Positions 16,695 through 24,738 of a stretch of DNA of 64,000 nucleotides are shown here, in pieces; within the stretch, counting starts at the first letter, position 1, and every line of letters starts with the position of its first letter. The DNA is from Maricaulis sp036231565 (lineage in GTDB: Bacteria > Pseudomonadota > Alphaproteobacteria > Caulobacterales > Maricaulaceae). The position numbers and the translations under genes were made by a program. The notes beneath the pieces were generated by a model. The model made no database searches, had not been told where the DNA came from, and was given only the letters and a program-made list of their open reading frames with translations. Location of the stretch: NCBI GenBank assembly GCA_036231565.1, contig JAZAHA010000058.1, forward strand, positions 107,512-171,511, written 5' to 3'.

Positions 16695-18737
16695 TCATTC
16701 GGCACTGATGCGCTCTCGTTGCAGGGCCGCACGGGCCCTGTCGTATTCTGCCCGCGTATCCGCCGGAACACGCGAAATTACGGGCGCCAGCCGGTTCACC
16801 ATCGCCTCACGGACACGCGCAGCTTCCCGGTCTTCGCCCTGCTGGTCGAGGAGCTCGGCCAACGTGTTGGAAACGGCGGCATAGAGGTAGGTTCCCTTGC
16901 TCAGACGGTTCTGCCAGTCGTCGATCTGTTCGAGCTCCGACAGGAGATGCTGCAGCGCCAGACTGGCCGCATCGACATCACCCAGGCCCGCCAGGATGCG
17001 TGCCTCCATGAGTGACGCATGCAGTCGCGTATCGTCGAACACATCCCCTTCGGCAGATATCCACGAAGGGTGTGTCATATAGGCCGATGCGTCGAGATAG
17101 GCTTCGCGGGCGGCATCAAGATCACCGGCCAGCAATTGCGCATCGGACAGCCACAGCCGCTGGCGAATGACGACCAGACGCCACTGCAGATTCGCAGGGT
17201 CGTGCGCAACGAGCGCATCGGCCTCGTGCGATGCCGGAATCAGGATCTGGAGGGCCGCCTCGATATCCGCCCGGCTCGCACCTCGCCCTTCGGCGACATG
17301 CAGTCGCGCCAGCGCATATTCAGCAGTCATCGTATCGCGGCGGACCGTCCAGTTGTCGGCACCGCCACCGAGCTGTTCGTCATAGATGCGGATCTGTTCG
17401 CGCAGGGCCGTCATGGCAGCATCACGACCGTCAAGTGGTTCGGCGACATAGGCCATCCAACCCCAGGCATCGGCCAGGTCGATCAGGGCGGACTCGGACT
17501 CCGGAGACTCGTCCGCGATCGACTGGAACAGCTCCAGCGCCTGGCGGAATTCACGCTGGGCGTCGCGCAGGCGTTCATGGCCGATATAGACCGTGCCGAG
17601 ATTCGAGTGGGCATAAGCGGCCTCGGCCTGCCATTCCAGATTTTCCGGCTCGTCGGCCAGCAGCTGGCGCGACAGGTCGCGATACTCGATGAAACGCGCC
17701 TCCGCCGTATCCAGATCACTGCGGCGCCATGCAAAATACCCCGCCCAGAAGGCACTCTGCGCATGCTCGTAAATGCGCGCCGGCGAAGACGGATCGACCG
17801 CGAGAATGCGGCTGGTCGCTTCATAGGCTGTATTGAAATGGCGGTAAGCGCTCTCCAGATCGCCTTCATCGGAATCGATCTCGCCGAGCAGGTGGAAGGC
17901 ACGGGCGCGGCGGCCCAGTTCGTCGGACGACATCTGGCGCGGATCGCGCTCGTCATAATACGCGATCACCTTCTCGCCGACGGCATCGAGAACGTCTAGG
18001 CGCCCGACCGGTTCGAGTTTTGCGCGCAGGTCACTCAGCATGAACTCAATCAAATCCTCTGCCTCCGCCTTGCGACGTTCGGCTTCGGATCGGGCCGAGA
18101 TCGCGAAAAAAGTCAGCGTCGACATGGTAAGAGACAATGCGATGGCTGCGCCTGTGATCACCGTCACGCGGCGTTGACGCCGCTGCAGGTCCCGCTGGAT
18201 CAACTGATCAAGCCGGACATCGATCAGCCCCGCCACAAGCTTCAGCAGGGCCATTCGCCAGCCATCGCCGGACCGGCGGAAATCGGTAGCGACCGGTTCG
18301 GCCACCAGACCGTGCGGCGCCCTCATATTCGGCGGGAAACACTCCTCGCCGGCCGGGCGCCCAGCGGCAATCGCATCCGGCGCGCCGGACAAGATCGCAG
18401 CGAGCACATCGCCGCCGGGATTGAGTTCGCGGAAGACGCGGATTTCTTCGTTGACCCACCGCGAGTCCGCGGCAGCCGGCGAGCAGATGACAATCAGCGT
18501 GTCGGACCGCGCCAGCGCATCACGCACGGAAGCCGACAGGTCACCGGAAGCCGACAGATCGTCACGATCGCGGAAAATCGGCGACAGCCGCCGCGGCACA
18601 TCGCCCTTGCGCGTGGCCTGGCCGACAAGACGGCTGGGAACACGATAGGTTTCCAGCGCACGGTGCAGCCGGCGCGCCCAGGCCTGATCGGCGTGACTGT
18701 AGCTGATGAACGCCCGATAGCGGTTGTCCCCGGACAT
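16695..18737 (-). CDS. TIR-domain protein with transmembrane helix and TPR repeats
   Basis: This 680-residue protein opens with a TIR domain (about 6-150): RAFISYSHAD at the start and S-R-W94-V-N-E-E98 in the region holding the NADase glutamate of bacterial TIRs. One transmembrane helix follows (about 191-212). The long C-terminal part (about 240-660) consists of TPR-like helical repeats. The TIR domain is therefore predicted to be cytoplasmic and the TPRs on the other side of the membrane. The start at 18737 has GGGAG six bases upstream, and the conserved TIR begins at residue 7. Bacterial TIRs often cleave NAD+ or make nucleotide signals; here that is inferred from the motif only. Its neighbours suggest a signalling or defence role. 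Confidence 0.87.
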   Translation of the reverse strand: MSGDNRYRAFISYSHADQAWARRLHRALETYRVPSRLVGQATRKGDVPRRLSPIFRDRDDLSASGDLSASVRDALARSDTLIVICSPAAADSRWVNEEIRVFRELNPGGDVLAAILSGAPDAIAAGRPAGEECFPPNMRAPHGLVAEPVATDFRRSGDGWRMALLKLVAGLIDVRLDQLIQRDLQRRQRRVTVITGAAIALSLTMSTLTFFAISARSEAERRKAEAEDLIEFMLSDLRAKLEPVGRLDVLDAVGEKVIAYYDERDPRQMSSDELGRRARAFHLLGEIDSDEGDLESAYRHFNTAYEATSRILAVDPSSPARIYEHAQSAFWAGYFAWRRSDLDTAEARFIEYRDLSRQLLADEPENLEWQAEAAYAHSNLGTVYIGHERLRDAQREFRQALELFQSIADESPESESALIDLADAWGWMAYVAEPLDGRDAAMTALREQIRIYDEQLGGGADNWTVRRDTMTAEYALARLHVAEGRGASRADIEAALQILIPASHEADALVAHDPANLQWRLVVIRQRLWLSDAQLLAGDLDAAREAYLDASAYMTHPSWISAEGDVFDDTRLHASLMEARILAGLGDVDAASLALQHLLSELEQIDDWQNRLSKGTYLYAAVSNTLAELLDQQGEDREAARVREAMVNRLAPVISRVPADTRAEYDRARAALQRERISAE

Positions 18738-19076
18738 GCCCTGCTCCCCCGTTTCGGACCCGCCATCATTGGGCGATTGGCGGGGACAGGCAACCATGAG
18801 GAGGAAGGTTTCCCGCACGTCGCGCATGGCGCGACCGGCCTTCAGATCGGCCTTTTCACCGGCATCCTGAACGCGGGGCGGGGTGGTGGGGAGCGAATTG
18901 CGAAGTTGGGGCTTCGCATCGGGCAAGGATTCGCGCCCCACCGGATCCCCGGCGCAGGTGGACCTCCGACGGAGAGGAGTTTGGGACCGCTCTTTCAAGC
19001 GGCATGTTCCGAATAGCAACTTTGTGTCAGCAAGATACGTGATTAAGATCACGCCTTATGCAGAAACTCGCTTTTT
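18738..19076. other. 339-bp gene-free leader of the TIR operon
   Basis: No convincing gene lies here; the frame runs open upstream of the TIR start but is not protein-like. It holds the Crp-type palindrome at 19038-19053 and a hairpin TGCGAAG/CTTCGCA at 18899-18918 with a six-base loop and no T-run. No strong terminator follows edd, so some read-through from edd into the TIR gene is possible. Confidence 0.6.
19038..19053. promoter_or_regulatory. Crp/Fnr-type operator candidate
   Basis: CGTGATTAAGATCACG is a perfect palindrome with the core GTGA-N6-TCAC, the classical spacing of CRP half-sites. It sits between the edd stop and the TIR-cyclase operon, about 300 bases upstream of the TIR start. 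It matches what the RETTSR recognition helix of the local Crp-type protein should bind. Confidence 0.55.
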
Positions 19077-20930
19077 CTAGACCGTTTCTGCAGTCCGCGC
19101 CGCAGCTGCTTCTGCAAGCCCGGGAATGGAAAGGGCACCTTCCTCGGCCGGACCGCACAACTGCCGGAAGCCGGTGAAAAGTTCACGTCCCATGCCGGCC
19201 TGCACCGTGGCGGGAGCACTGGCGGGCGATCGGGCGACAAGGCCATCGGCAGACACCGTCAATCGGCCGGCGGCCGCATCAATGCGCACAATGTCGCCGT
19301 CGCGCACCCGCGAGATTGCGCCACCCAGCGCTGCCTCCGGACTGACATGGATCGCGGCCGGCACCTTGCCCGAGGCACCGGACATGCGGCCATCGGTCAC
19401 CAGGGCGACACGAAACCCGCGATCCTGCAAGGCACCGAGCGCGGGGGTAAGCCGGTGCAGTTCCGGCATGCCATTGGCTCGCGGTCCCTGGAATCGTAGC
19501 ACAGCAACAAAATCCCGGTTGAGTTCGCCGGCCTTGAAGCGGGCGATGAAGTCGTCCTGGCTCTCGAACACGATCGCCGGGGCCTCGACGAGATGGTGCT
19601 CCGGTTTCACGGCCGAGATCTTGATCACGGCACGTCCCAGATCGCCGTCGAGCACTTTCAGCCCGCCATCGGCCGAGAAGGGTTCGGCGACGGGGCGGAG
19701 GACATCGGTGTTCGCGCTCTGCGCGACGGCGGGCCGCCAGGCGATACCGGCCTCGCTTTCGAATGGCTCGCTCGCATAATGGCGCAACCCGCGGCCGCTG
19801 ACCGTCAGCACATCCTCATGCAGCAGGCCGGCATCGAGCAACTCGCGAATGACAAAACCCAGCCCGCCGGCGGCATGGAAATGGTTCACATCTGCCGGCC
19901 CGTTCGGATAGACGCGGCACAAAAGCGGCGTCACACCGGCAAGGTCGTGGAAGTCCGACCAGTCGACAAGCAGCCCCGCCGCCCGCGCAATCGCGATCAG
20001 ATGGATGGTGTGATTGGTCGAACCGCCTGTCGCGTGCAGGCCGACAATGGCATTCACGATGGCGCGCGCGTCGACGATCTCGGCCAAAGGCGCAGGCTCG
20101 GGGCCACCGGGAGTGATGGCCACCGCCCGGCGCGCAGCTTCCGCCGTCATGACGTCGCGCAGCGGGTCGTCCGGATTGATGAAGGCCGAACCGGGCACAT
20201 GAAGCCCCATGATCTCCATCAGCATCTGGTTGGAATTCGCCGTGCCGTAGAAGGTGCATGTGCCCGGCGAGTGATAGCTTTTGCTTTCGGCGTCCAGCAG
20301 CGCATCGCGGCCGACCTTGCCCTCGGCATAGAGCTGGCGGATACGCGCCTTTTCCGGATTGGGCAGGCCGGAGCGCATCGGGCCCGCCGGCACGAAGACG
20401 ACCGGCAGATGACCGAAGCGCAGCGCGCCGATCAGCAGGCCCGGAACGATCTTGTCGCACACCCCGAGGCACAGCACTGCGTCGAACATGTTGTGCGACA
20501 GGGCGATCGCGGTCGCCATCGCGATCGCATCGCGGCTGAACAGCGACAGCTCCATCCCCGGCTGCCCCTGGGTGACGCCGTCACACATGGCCGGCACACC
20601 GCCCGCGACCTGGCCGACAGCTCCCACCTCGTTCAGGGCTGCCTTGATGATGCCGGGGAAACGCTCGAAAGGCTGATGCGCCGAGAGCATGTCGTTATAG
20701 GCCGTGACGATGCCGACATTGATGCTGTCGCCGGCCTTGAGCGCCTGTTTGTCACCGCCGGGACACGCGGCGAAACCGTGAGCAAGATTGCCACAGGACA
20801 GGACAGCGCGGTGCCGCCCGTCACGGCCGGCCGCGCGCATCTGGTCGAGATAGGCCGACCGGCTCGCCTCGCTTCGGCGGCGGATACGGTCGGTGACCGC
20901 TTCGAGCGTGGAGTTGAGACGTTGAGCCAT
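19077..20930 (-). CDS. edd: 6-phosphogluconate dehydratase
   Basis: This 617-residue enzyme makes 2-keto-3-deoxy-6-phosphogluconate from 6-phosphogluconate, the first committed Entner-Doudoroff step. It is a cytoplasmic IlvD/Edd-family iron-sulfur enzyme. Recognisable blocks are VTAYNDMLSAHQPFE, the cysteine in GVCDKIVPG, CTFYGTANSNQ, and TDGRMSGASGKVPAAIH near the C-terminus. The length fits the family (~600). The ATG at 20930 (MAQRLNSTLEAV) is chosen by similarity; ATG 20939 is close by. It is the last gene of the zwf-pgl-edd operon, 29 bases after pgl. The aldolase (eda) and glucokinase are not in this stretch. Confidence 0.95.
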   Translation of the reverse strand: MAQRLNSTLEAVTDRIRRRSEASRSAYLDQMRAAGRDGRHRAVLSCGNLAHGFAACPGGDKQALKAGDSINVGIVTAYNDMLSAHQPFERFPGIIKAALNEVGAVGQVAGGVPAMCDGVTQGQPGMELSLFSRDAIAMATAIALSHNMFDAVLCLGVCDKIVPGLLIGALRFGHLPVVFVPAGPMRSGLPNPEKARIRQLYAEGKVGRDALLDAESKSYHSPGTCTFYGTANSNQMLMEIMGLHVPGSAFINPDDPLRDVMTAEAARRAVAITPGGPEPAPLAEIVDARAIVNAIVGLHATGGSTNHTIHLIAIARAAGLLVDWSDFHDLAGVTPLLCRVYPNGPADVNHFHAAGGLGFVIRELLDAGLLHEDVLTVSGRGLRHYASEPFESEAGIAWRPAVAQSANTDVLRPVAEPFSADGGLKVLDGDLGRAVIKISAVKPEHHLVEAPAIVFESQDDFIARFKAGELNRDFVAVLRFQGPRANGMPELHRLTPALGALQDRGFRVALVTDGRMSGASGKVPAAIHVSPEAALGGAISRVRDGDIVRIDAAAGRLTVSADGLVARSPASAPATVQAGMGRELFTGFRQLCGPAEEGALSIPGLAEAAAARTAETV

Positions 20931-20959
20931 GTATCGCATCCGTTTGCGTGTGTGGTGTT

Positions 20960-21688
20960 TCAGTCGGTCCAGTGGATTTCCAGCGGCAAGGCCGTATCGC
21001 GCAGAAGGGCACGGACCGGCATGTCTTCCACCGGCCCCGGGGCGCAAGCGGCCTCCAGCGCCGCCAGCTTGTCCTTGCCGCGTACCATCAGCAGCAGATG
21101 ACGCGCCTGCTTCAACGCGGCCCGGGTCAGCGTCATGCGCAGCAAATGATCGCCGGTCACGGCACTGGGCCGGGCCTCGATTGCGGCAACCGGCGGGCCT
21201 TCTGCAGACAACGCCGCATCCAGGCCGCGGGCGCGAGGAAACCAGGAGGCTGTATGGCCGTCACTTCCCATGCCCAGCACGGCAAGATCGATCCGGCCCG
21301 CGTCCTGGATCCGCCCGGCCAGGCCTGGCGCGGCATCGAAGGGCGACAGGTCCGGTGTCTTCAGGCCAATGAAGCCGGCTTCAGCGGCCTTGCCCGTGAG
21401 GAGTGTCTCACGAACGAAGCCTTCATTCGATCCCGATTCACCCGGTTCGACCCAGCGCTCGTCAACCAGCAGCACCGTCACGCGGGCCCACTCTATGTCA
21501 AGCTGCGACAAGGCGCGGTAGAGCGGCGCCGGCGTCGAGCCGCCGGATACCGCCAGGACCGCTGAACCGCGCGCCCGGATCGCGGCATCAAGCACCGCCG
21601 CCACCTGAGCGACCAGCTTGTCCGTCATCGCGTCGATCCCGGCATGACGCCGCACGGGATAGAGCGGTGCGTCAGTGCCGGATGGCAT
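20960..21688 (-). CDS. pgl: 6-phosphogluconolactonase (DevB type)
   Basis: This 242-residue enzyme hydrolyses 6-phosphogluconolactone to 6-phosphogluconate. The motifs AVSGGSTPAPLYRAL, LLVDERWV and AVLGMGSDGHTASWFP are those of the DevB/NagB-like family. The ATG at 21688 has GGGAG seven bases upstream and overlaps the 3' end of zwf by 17 bases, which suggests translational coupling; ATG 21628 (MTDKLVAQ) is an alternative. It sits between zwf and edd. Confidence 0.93.
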   Translation of the reverse strand: MPSGTDAPLYPVRRHAGIDAMTDKLVAQVAAVLDAAIRARGSAVLAVSGGSTPAPLYRALSQLDIEWARVTVLLVDERWVEPGESGSNEGFVRETLLTGKAAEAGFIGLKTPDLSPFDAAPGLAGRIQDAGRIDLAVLGMGSDGHTASWFPRARGLDAALSAEGPPVAAIEARPSAVTGDHLLRMTLTRAALKQARHLLLMVRGKDKLAALEAACAPGPVEDMPVRALLRDTALPLEIHWTD

Positions 21689-23147
21689 CGAACCACTCCC
21701 TTTCCTCGCGAGCCAGCAGCAAGGCGGCCTGCGTCGGCCCGTCCGTGCCGGCCTGATAGCCATAGAGCTTGGCCTGACCCTCGTCCCAGGCGCGGATGAT
21801 ACCGTCGACCCAGCGCCAAGCCGCCTCGACTTCGTCGCGCCGCATGAACAGGCCGAGATTGCCTCGCACAACCGCCATCAGGAGGCGCTCATAGGCGTCG
21901 GGGTAGTTGGCCTCGAAATGCTCGGCATAGGACAGGTTCAACGGCACATAGCGCAGGCGCAGTCCGCCAGGCCCCGGATCCTTGGTCATCAGCATCAGCT
22001 TGACGCCCTCGTCCGGCTGCAGGCGGATCACCAGCCGGTTGGGATGCAATACGCCATCGACCGCTCCCACGACATCGTGCGGCACCGGCTTGAACTGGAC
22101 GATGATCTCCGACCGCCGCGACCCCATGCGCTTTCCGGTTCGCATGTAGAACGGCACGCCCGCCCAGCGCCAGTTCTCCAGCTGGGCCCGGATTGCCACA
22201 AAGGTCTCGGTACCGGTATCGGACCCGACCTCTTCGGCATAGCCGGGTACAGGTGAGCCGCCGACAGCGCCGGACTGGTACTGTCCGCGCACCACATCCT
22301 GCGACACATTCGCCGCCGTGATCGGGCGCAGCGCCTTGAGCACTTTCAGCTTTTCAGTGCGGACCGCATCCGGATCGAGCGAAGCCGGCGGCTCCATGGC
22401 CACGAGGCAGGCCAGCTGCAGCAGATGGTTCTGCACCATGTCGCGCAGGGCGCCGGAGCGGTCGTAATAGCCGGCCCGCTCGCCTGCCCCCAGCGATTCC
22501 GCCACGGTGATCTGGACGTGATCGATCCCGTTGGCATTCCAGATCGGCTCGAACAGGTAGTTGGCAAAACGCAGGATCAGCAGGTTCTGGACGGTTTCCT
22601 TGCCCAGATAGTGATCGATCCGGAAGATGTTGTTTTCCCGGAAGACTTCACCAACCTGGTCGTTGATCCGGCGGGCAGAGTGAAAATCCGTCCCGATCGG
22701 CTTCTCCAGCACGATCCGGGCATTCGGCGTGTTCAGTGACTGCGCCGCCAGGCCTGCGCAGGCCCGGCCATAGGTCGAGGGCGGAAGCGCGAGATAGTAG
22801 AGCCGGATCTTGTCCTCGTCCGGATCCAGCGCGGCCTTCAGGTCTGCCCAGTCTTCGCCTTGGGCGCTGACATCGACGGCGACATAATGCATGCGCTCGA
22901 TGAATTCCGACCAGGCCTTGCGGCGCGCGTCCGTCGGGTCGCGCTCGAAAATATGCCGGGCGGCGACGTCGCGGAAAGCGTCATCGCTCATCGGCTCCCG
23001 GGACGCCGCGATGATCCGCGAATCCGCCGTGATCTGACCGTCGCACCAGCGGTGAAACAGTGCCGGGATCAGCTTGCGCAGGGCGAGATCGCCCGTGGCG
23101 CCGAAGACGACGATATCGAACGGTTCAACGGGGACGAGTTCGGCCAT
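21672..23147 (-). CDS. zwf: Glucose-6-phosphate 1-dehydrogenase
   Basis: This 491-residue enzyme oxidises glucose 6-phosphate with NAD(P)+ and feeds the Entner-Doudoroff pathway. The coenzyme loop GATGDLA is at residues 16-22, and the signature RIDHYLGKE (substrate and catalytic residues) at 176-184. The length is typical. The ATG at 23147 has GGAAGG upstream. It is the first gene of zwf-pgl-edd and divergent from hemN. The promoter contains a three-half-site TAACA/TGTTA array, a likely repressor target. Confidence 0.96.
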   Translation of the reverse strand: MAELVPVEPFDIVVFGATGDLALRKLIPALFHRWCDGQITADSRIIAASREPMSDDAFRDVAARHIFERDPTDARRKAWSEFIERMHYVAVDVSAQGEDWADLKAALDPDEDKIRLYYLALPPSTYGRACAGLAAQSLNTPNARIVLEKPIGTDFHSARRINDQVGEVFRENNIFRIDHYLGKETVQNLLILRFANYLFEPIWNANGIDHVQITVAESLGAGERAGYYDRSGALRDMVQNHLLQLACLVAMEPPASLDPDAVRTEKLKVLKALRPITAANVSQDVVRGQYQSGAVGGSPVPGYAEEVGSDTGTETFVAIRAQLENWRWAGVPFYMRTGKRMGSRRSEIIVQFKPVPHDVVGAVDGVLHPNRLVIRLQPDEGVKLMLMTKDPGPGGLRLRYVPLNLSYAEHFEANYPDAYERLLMAVVRGNLGLFMRRDEVEAAWRWVDGIIRAWDEGQAKLYGYQAGTDGPTQAALLLAREEREWFDAIRH

Positions 23148-23189
23148 GCTGCCTTCCGGGGTTTGCGGCGGGTGTCCAGGGAGACTCTA

Positions 23190-23213
23190 TAACAGCAATG
23201 TTACCCCTAACAT
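23190..23213. promoter_or_regulatory. Alternating TAACA/TGTTA half-site array upstream of zwf
   Basis: TAACA (23190-23194), TGTTA (23199-23203) and TAACA (23208-23212) alternate with 4-base spacers, forming two overlapping perfect palindromes. The second extends to ATGTTA-CCCC-TAACAT. The array begins 43 bases before the zwf start codon, where a repressor of the Entner-Doudoroff operon could act. Which regulator binds is unknown. Confidence 0.5.
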
Positions 23214-23327
23214 AACCGTCCGGGCGAAAAACTTTCGGTGCCCCGGCCTGCGCGCTTTGGGCGCATCGCGCGGCAGCAATGCGGGACGTAATGTCCACAA
23301 AAATAATCACATGATTGCGTTGCCGCC

Positions 23328-24656
23328 ATGACCGACATTCTCCACATGCCCGTTTTCCTGCCCGGCTATGCCCTGGAAGCGGTGCCCCGCTACACATCCT
23401 ATCCGCCGGCGACCCAGTTCAATGACGGGATCTGCGGCGGGGCCTGGGCAGGATGGATGTCGGAAACGCCGGCCGAACCGGTACTTTCGCTCTATGTCCA
23501 CATCCCGTTCTGCCGGTCGATGTGCTGGTATTGCGGCTGCAACACGACCGTGCCCAATCGCGACAGCCGGATCGAGCGCTATCTGGAGGCCCTGCTGACA
23601 GAGATCGCGACCCGTCCGGCCCCCGCGCACGGCAAGGTACACCACGTGCATTTCGGCGGCGGATCGCCGGACATGCTGTCGCCGGCGCGTTTCGGTGCCG
23701 TGATGGACGCACTGCGCGCCCGGTACGAGTTCGCCGCCGACGCGGAGATCGCCGTCGAGCTGGACCCGCGCGGACTGGACAGCCGCCTGTGCGAGGCGCT
23801 CGCCGCAAACGGCGTTACCCGCGCGAGCCTGGGCGTGCAGGACCTGTCCGAAGAGGTGCAGACCCTGATCCACCGCATCCAGCCGCGCGAGCAGGTGGAA
23901 GCGGCCGTGCGGGCGCTGCGCAGCGCGGGCATCTCCCGCATCAATATGGATGTCATGTACGGCCTGCCCGCCCAGACCATCGAGCGTGTCGAGGCAACCG
24001 CCCGCGCCGTCGCCGGGATGGATGCCGACCGTGTCTCGGTCTTCGGCTATGCTCACGTGCCCTGGTTCAAGAAGCACCAGCGCGCCATTCCCGAGGACCG
24101 GCTGCCGGGCGCCCGGGCGCGGTTCGATCAGATGCTCGCCGCCGCTCGGACGCTCACCGAGGCCGGCTATTCAGCAATAGGTTTCGACCATTTTGCCCGG
24201 CCGGAAGACCCGCTTGCGCAGGCCGCGCGCGACGGCTCGCTGCGCCGCAACTTCCAGGGCTATACCGACGACCCCTGCGACATCCTGATCGGCTTCGGCG
24301 CCTCCTCTATCTCCGAGGCCCCGCAAGGCTATGCCCAGAACATCCCCGACCCGGCCCGCTATGCCGAGGCGATGGCGTCCGACGGCTCGGCCATCGTGCG
24401 CGGCGTTGCCCGCTCCTGGCGGGAAGGCCGGATCGGCGAGCGCATCATGCAGCTCCTGTGCACGTTCGACATTCCGCTGGATGGCGATCTGTTCGACCCG
24501 GATGCGCTGGACGGGGTCATTGCCGACGGGCTGGCCCGGCTGGAGAACGGGCATCTGAAGGTGACACCGGCCGGCCGGCCCTATGTGCGCAATATTGCCG
24601 CGCGCATCGATCCGGGCTTCCAGCCGGCCGGTCAGAAACACAGCCGCGCCGTCTGA
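23328..24656 (+). CDS. hemN: Oxygen-independent coproporphyrinogen III oxidase
   Basis: This 442-residue radical SAM enzyme converts coproporphyrinogen III to protoporphyrinogen IX without oxygen. The cluster motif is C62-x3-C66-x2-C69, followed by C71 (CRSMCWYCGC), as in true HemN. The N-terminal RYTSYPPATQF and GGGSPDML blocks also match. The length is close to E. coli HemN (457). The ATG at 23328 gives the canonical N-terminus. It is divergent from zwf with 180 bases between. I found no clear Fnr box in that region, although hemN genes are often Fnr-controlled. Confidence 0.93.
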   Translation: MTDILHMPVFLPGYALEAVPRYTSYPPATQFNDGICGGAWAGWMSETPAEPVLSLYVHIPFCRSMCWYCGCNTTVPNRDSRIERYLEALLTEIATRPAPAHGKVHHVHFGGGSPDMLSPARFGAVMDALRARYEFAADAEIAVELDPRGLDSRLCEALAANGVTRASLGVQDLSEEVQTLIHRIQPREQVEAAVRALRSAGISRINMDVMYGLPAQTIERVEATARAVAGMDADRVSVFGYAHVPWFKKHQRAIPEDRLPGARARFDQMLAAARTLTEAGYSAIGFDHFARPEDPLAQAARDGSLRRNFQGYTDDPCDILIGFGASSISEAPQGYAQNIPDPARYAEAMASDGSAIVRGVARSWREGRIGERIMQLLCTFDIPLDGDLFDPDALDGVIADGLARLENGHLKVTPAGRPYVRNIAARIDPGFQPAGQKHSRAV

Positions 24657-24698
24657 CAGGGTTTTAATGTCGCAGGATGGGGACGACAGCCGCGGGCA

Positions 24699-24729
24699 GG
24701 TTCTATAGAACCAAGGCAATTGCCCTTGG
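24699..24729. promoter_or_regulatory. Two abutting palindromes just before tamA
   Basis: GGTTCTATAGAACC (24699-24712) is a perfect 14-bp palindrome. It shares its last two bases with CCAAGGCAATTGCCCTTGG (24711-24729), a near-perfect one built on GGCAATTGCC. They end 9 bases before the tamA GTG start. They may be an operator or a leader-RNA structure that hides the ribosome site. Confidence 0.4.
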
Positions 24730-24738
24730 TGATATCGC

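Noticed and set aside
23305..23316. AATCA-CA-TGATT palindrome before hemN as an Fnr box
   Set aside because: An Fnr box needs TTGAT-N4-ATCAA; here the half-sites point the other way with a 2-base spacer. It also lies at the ribosome-site region.
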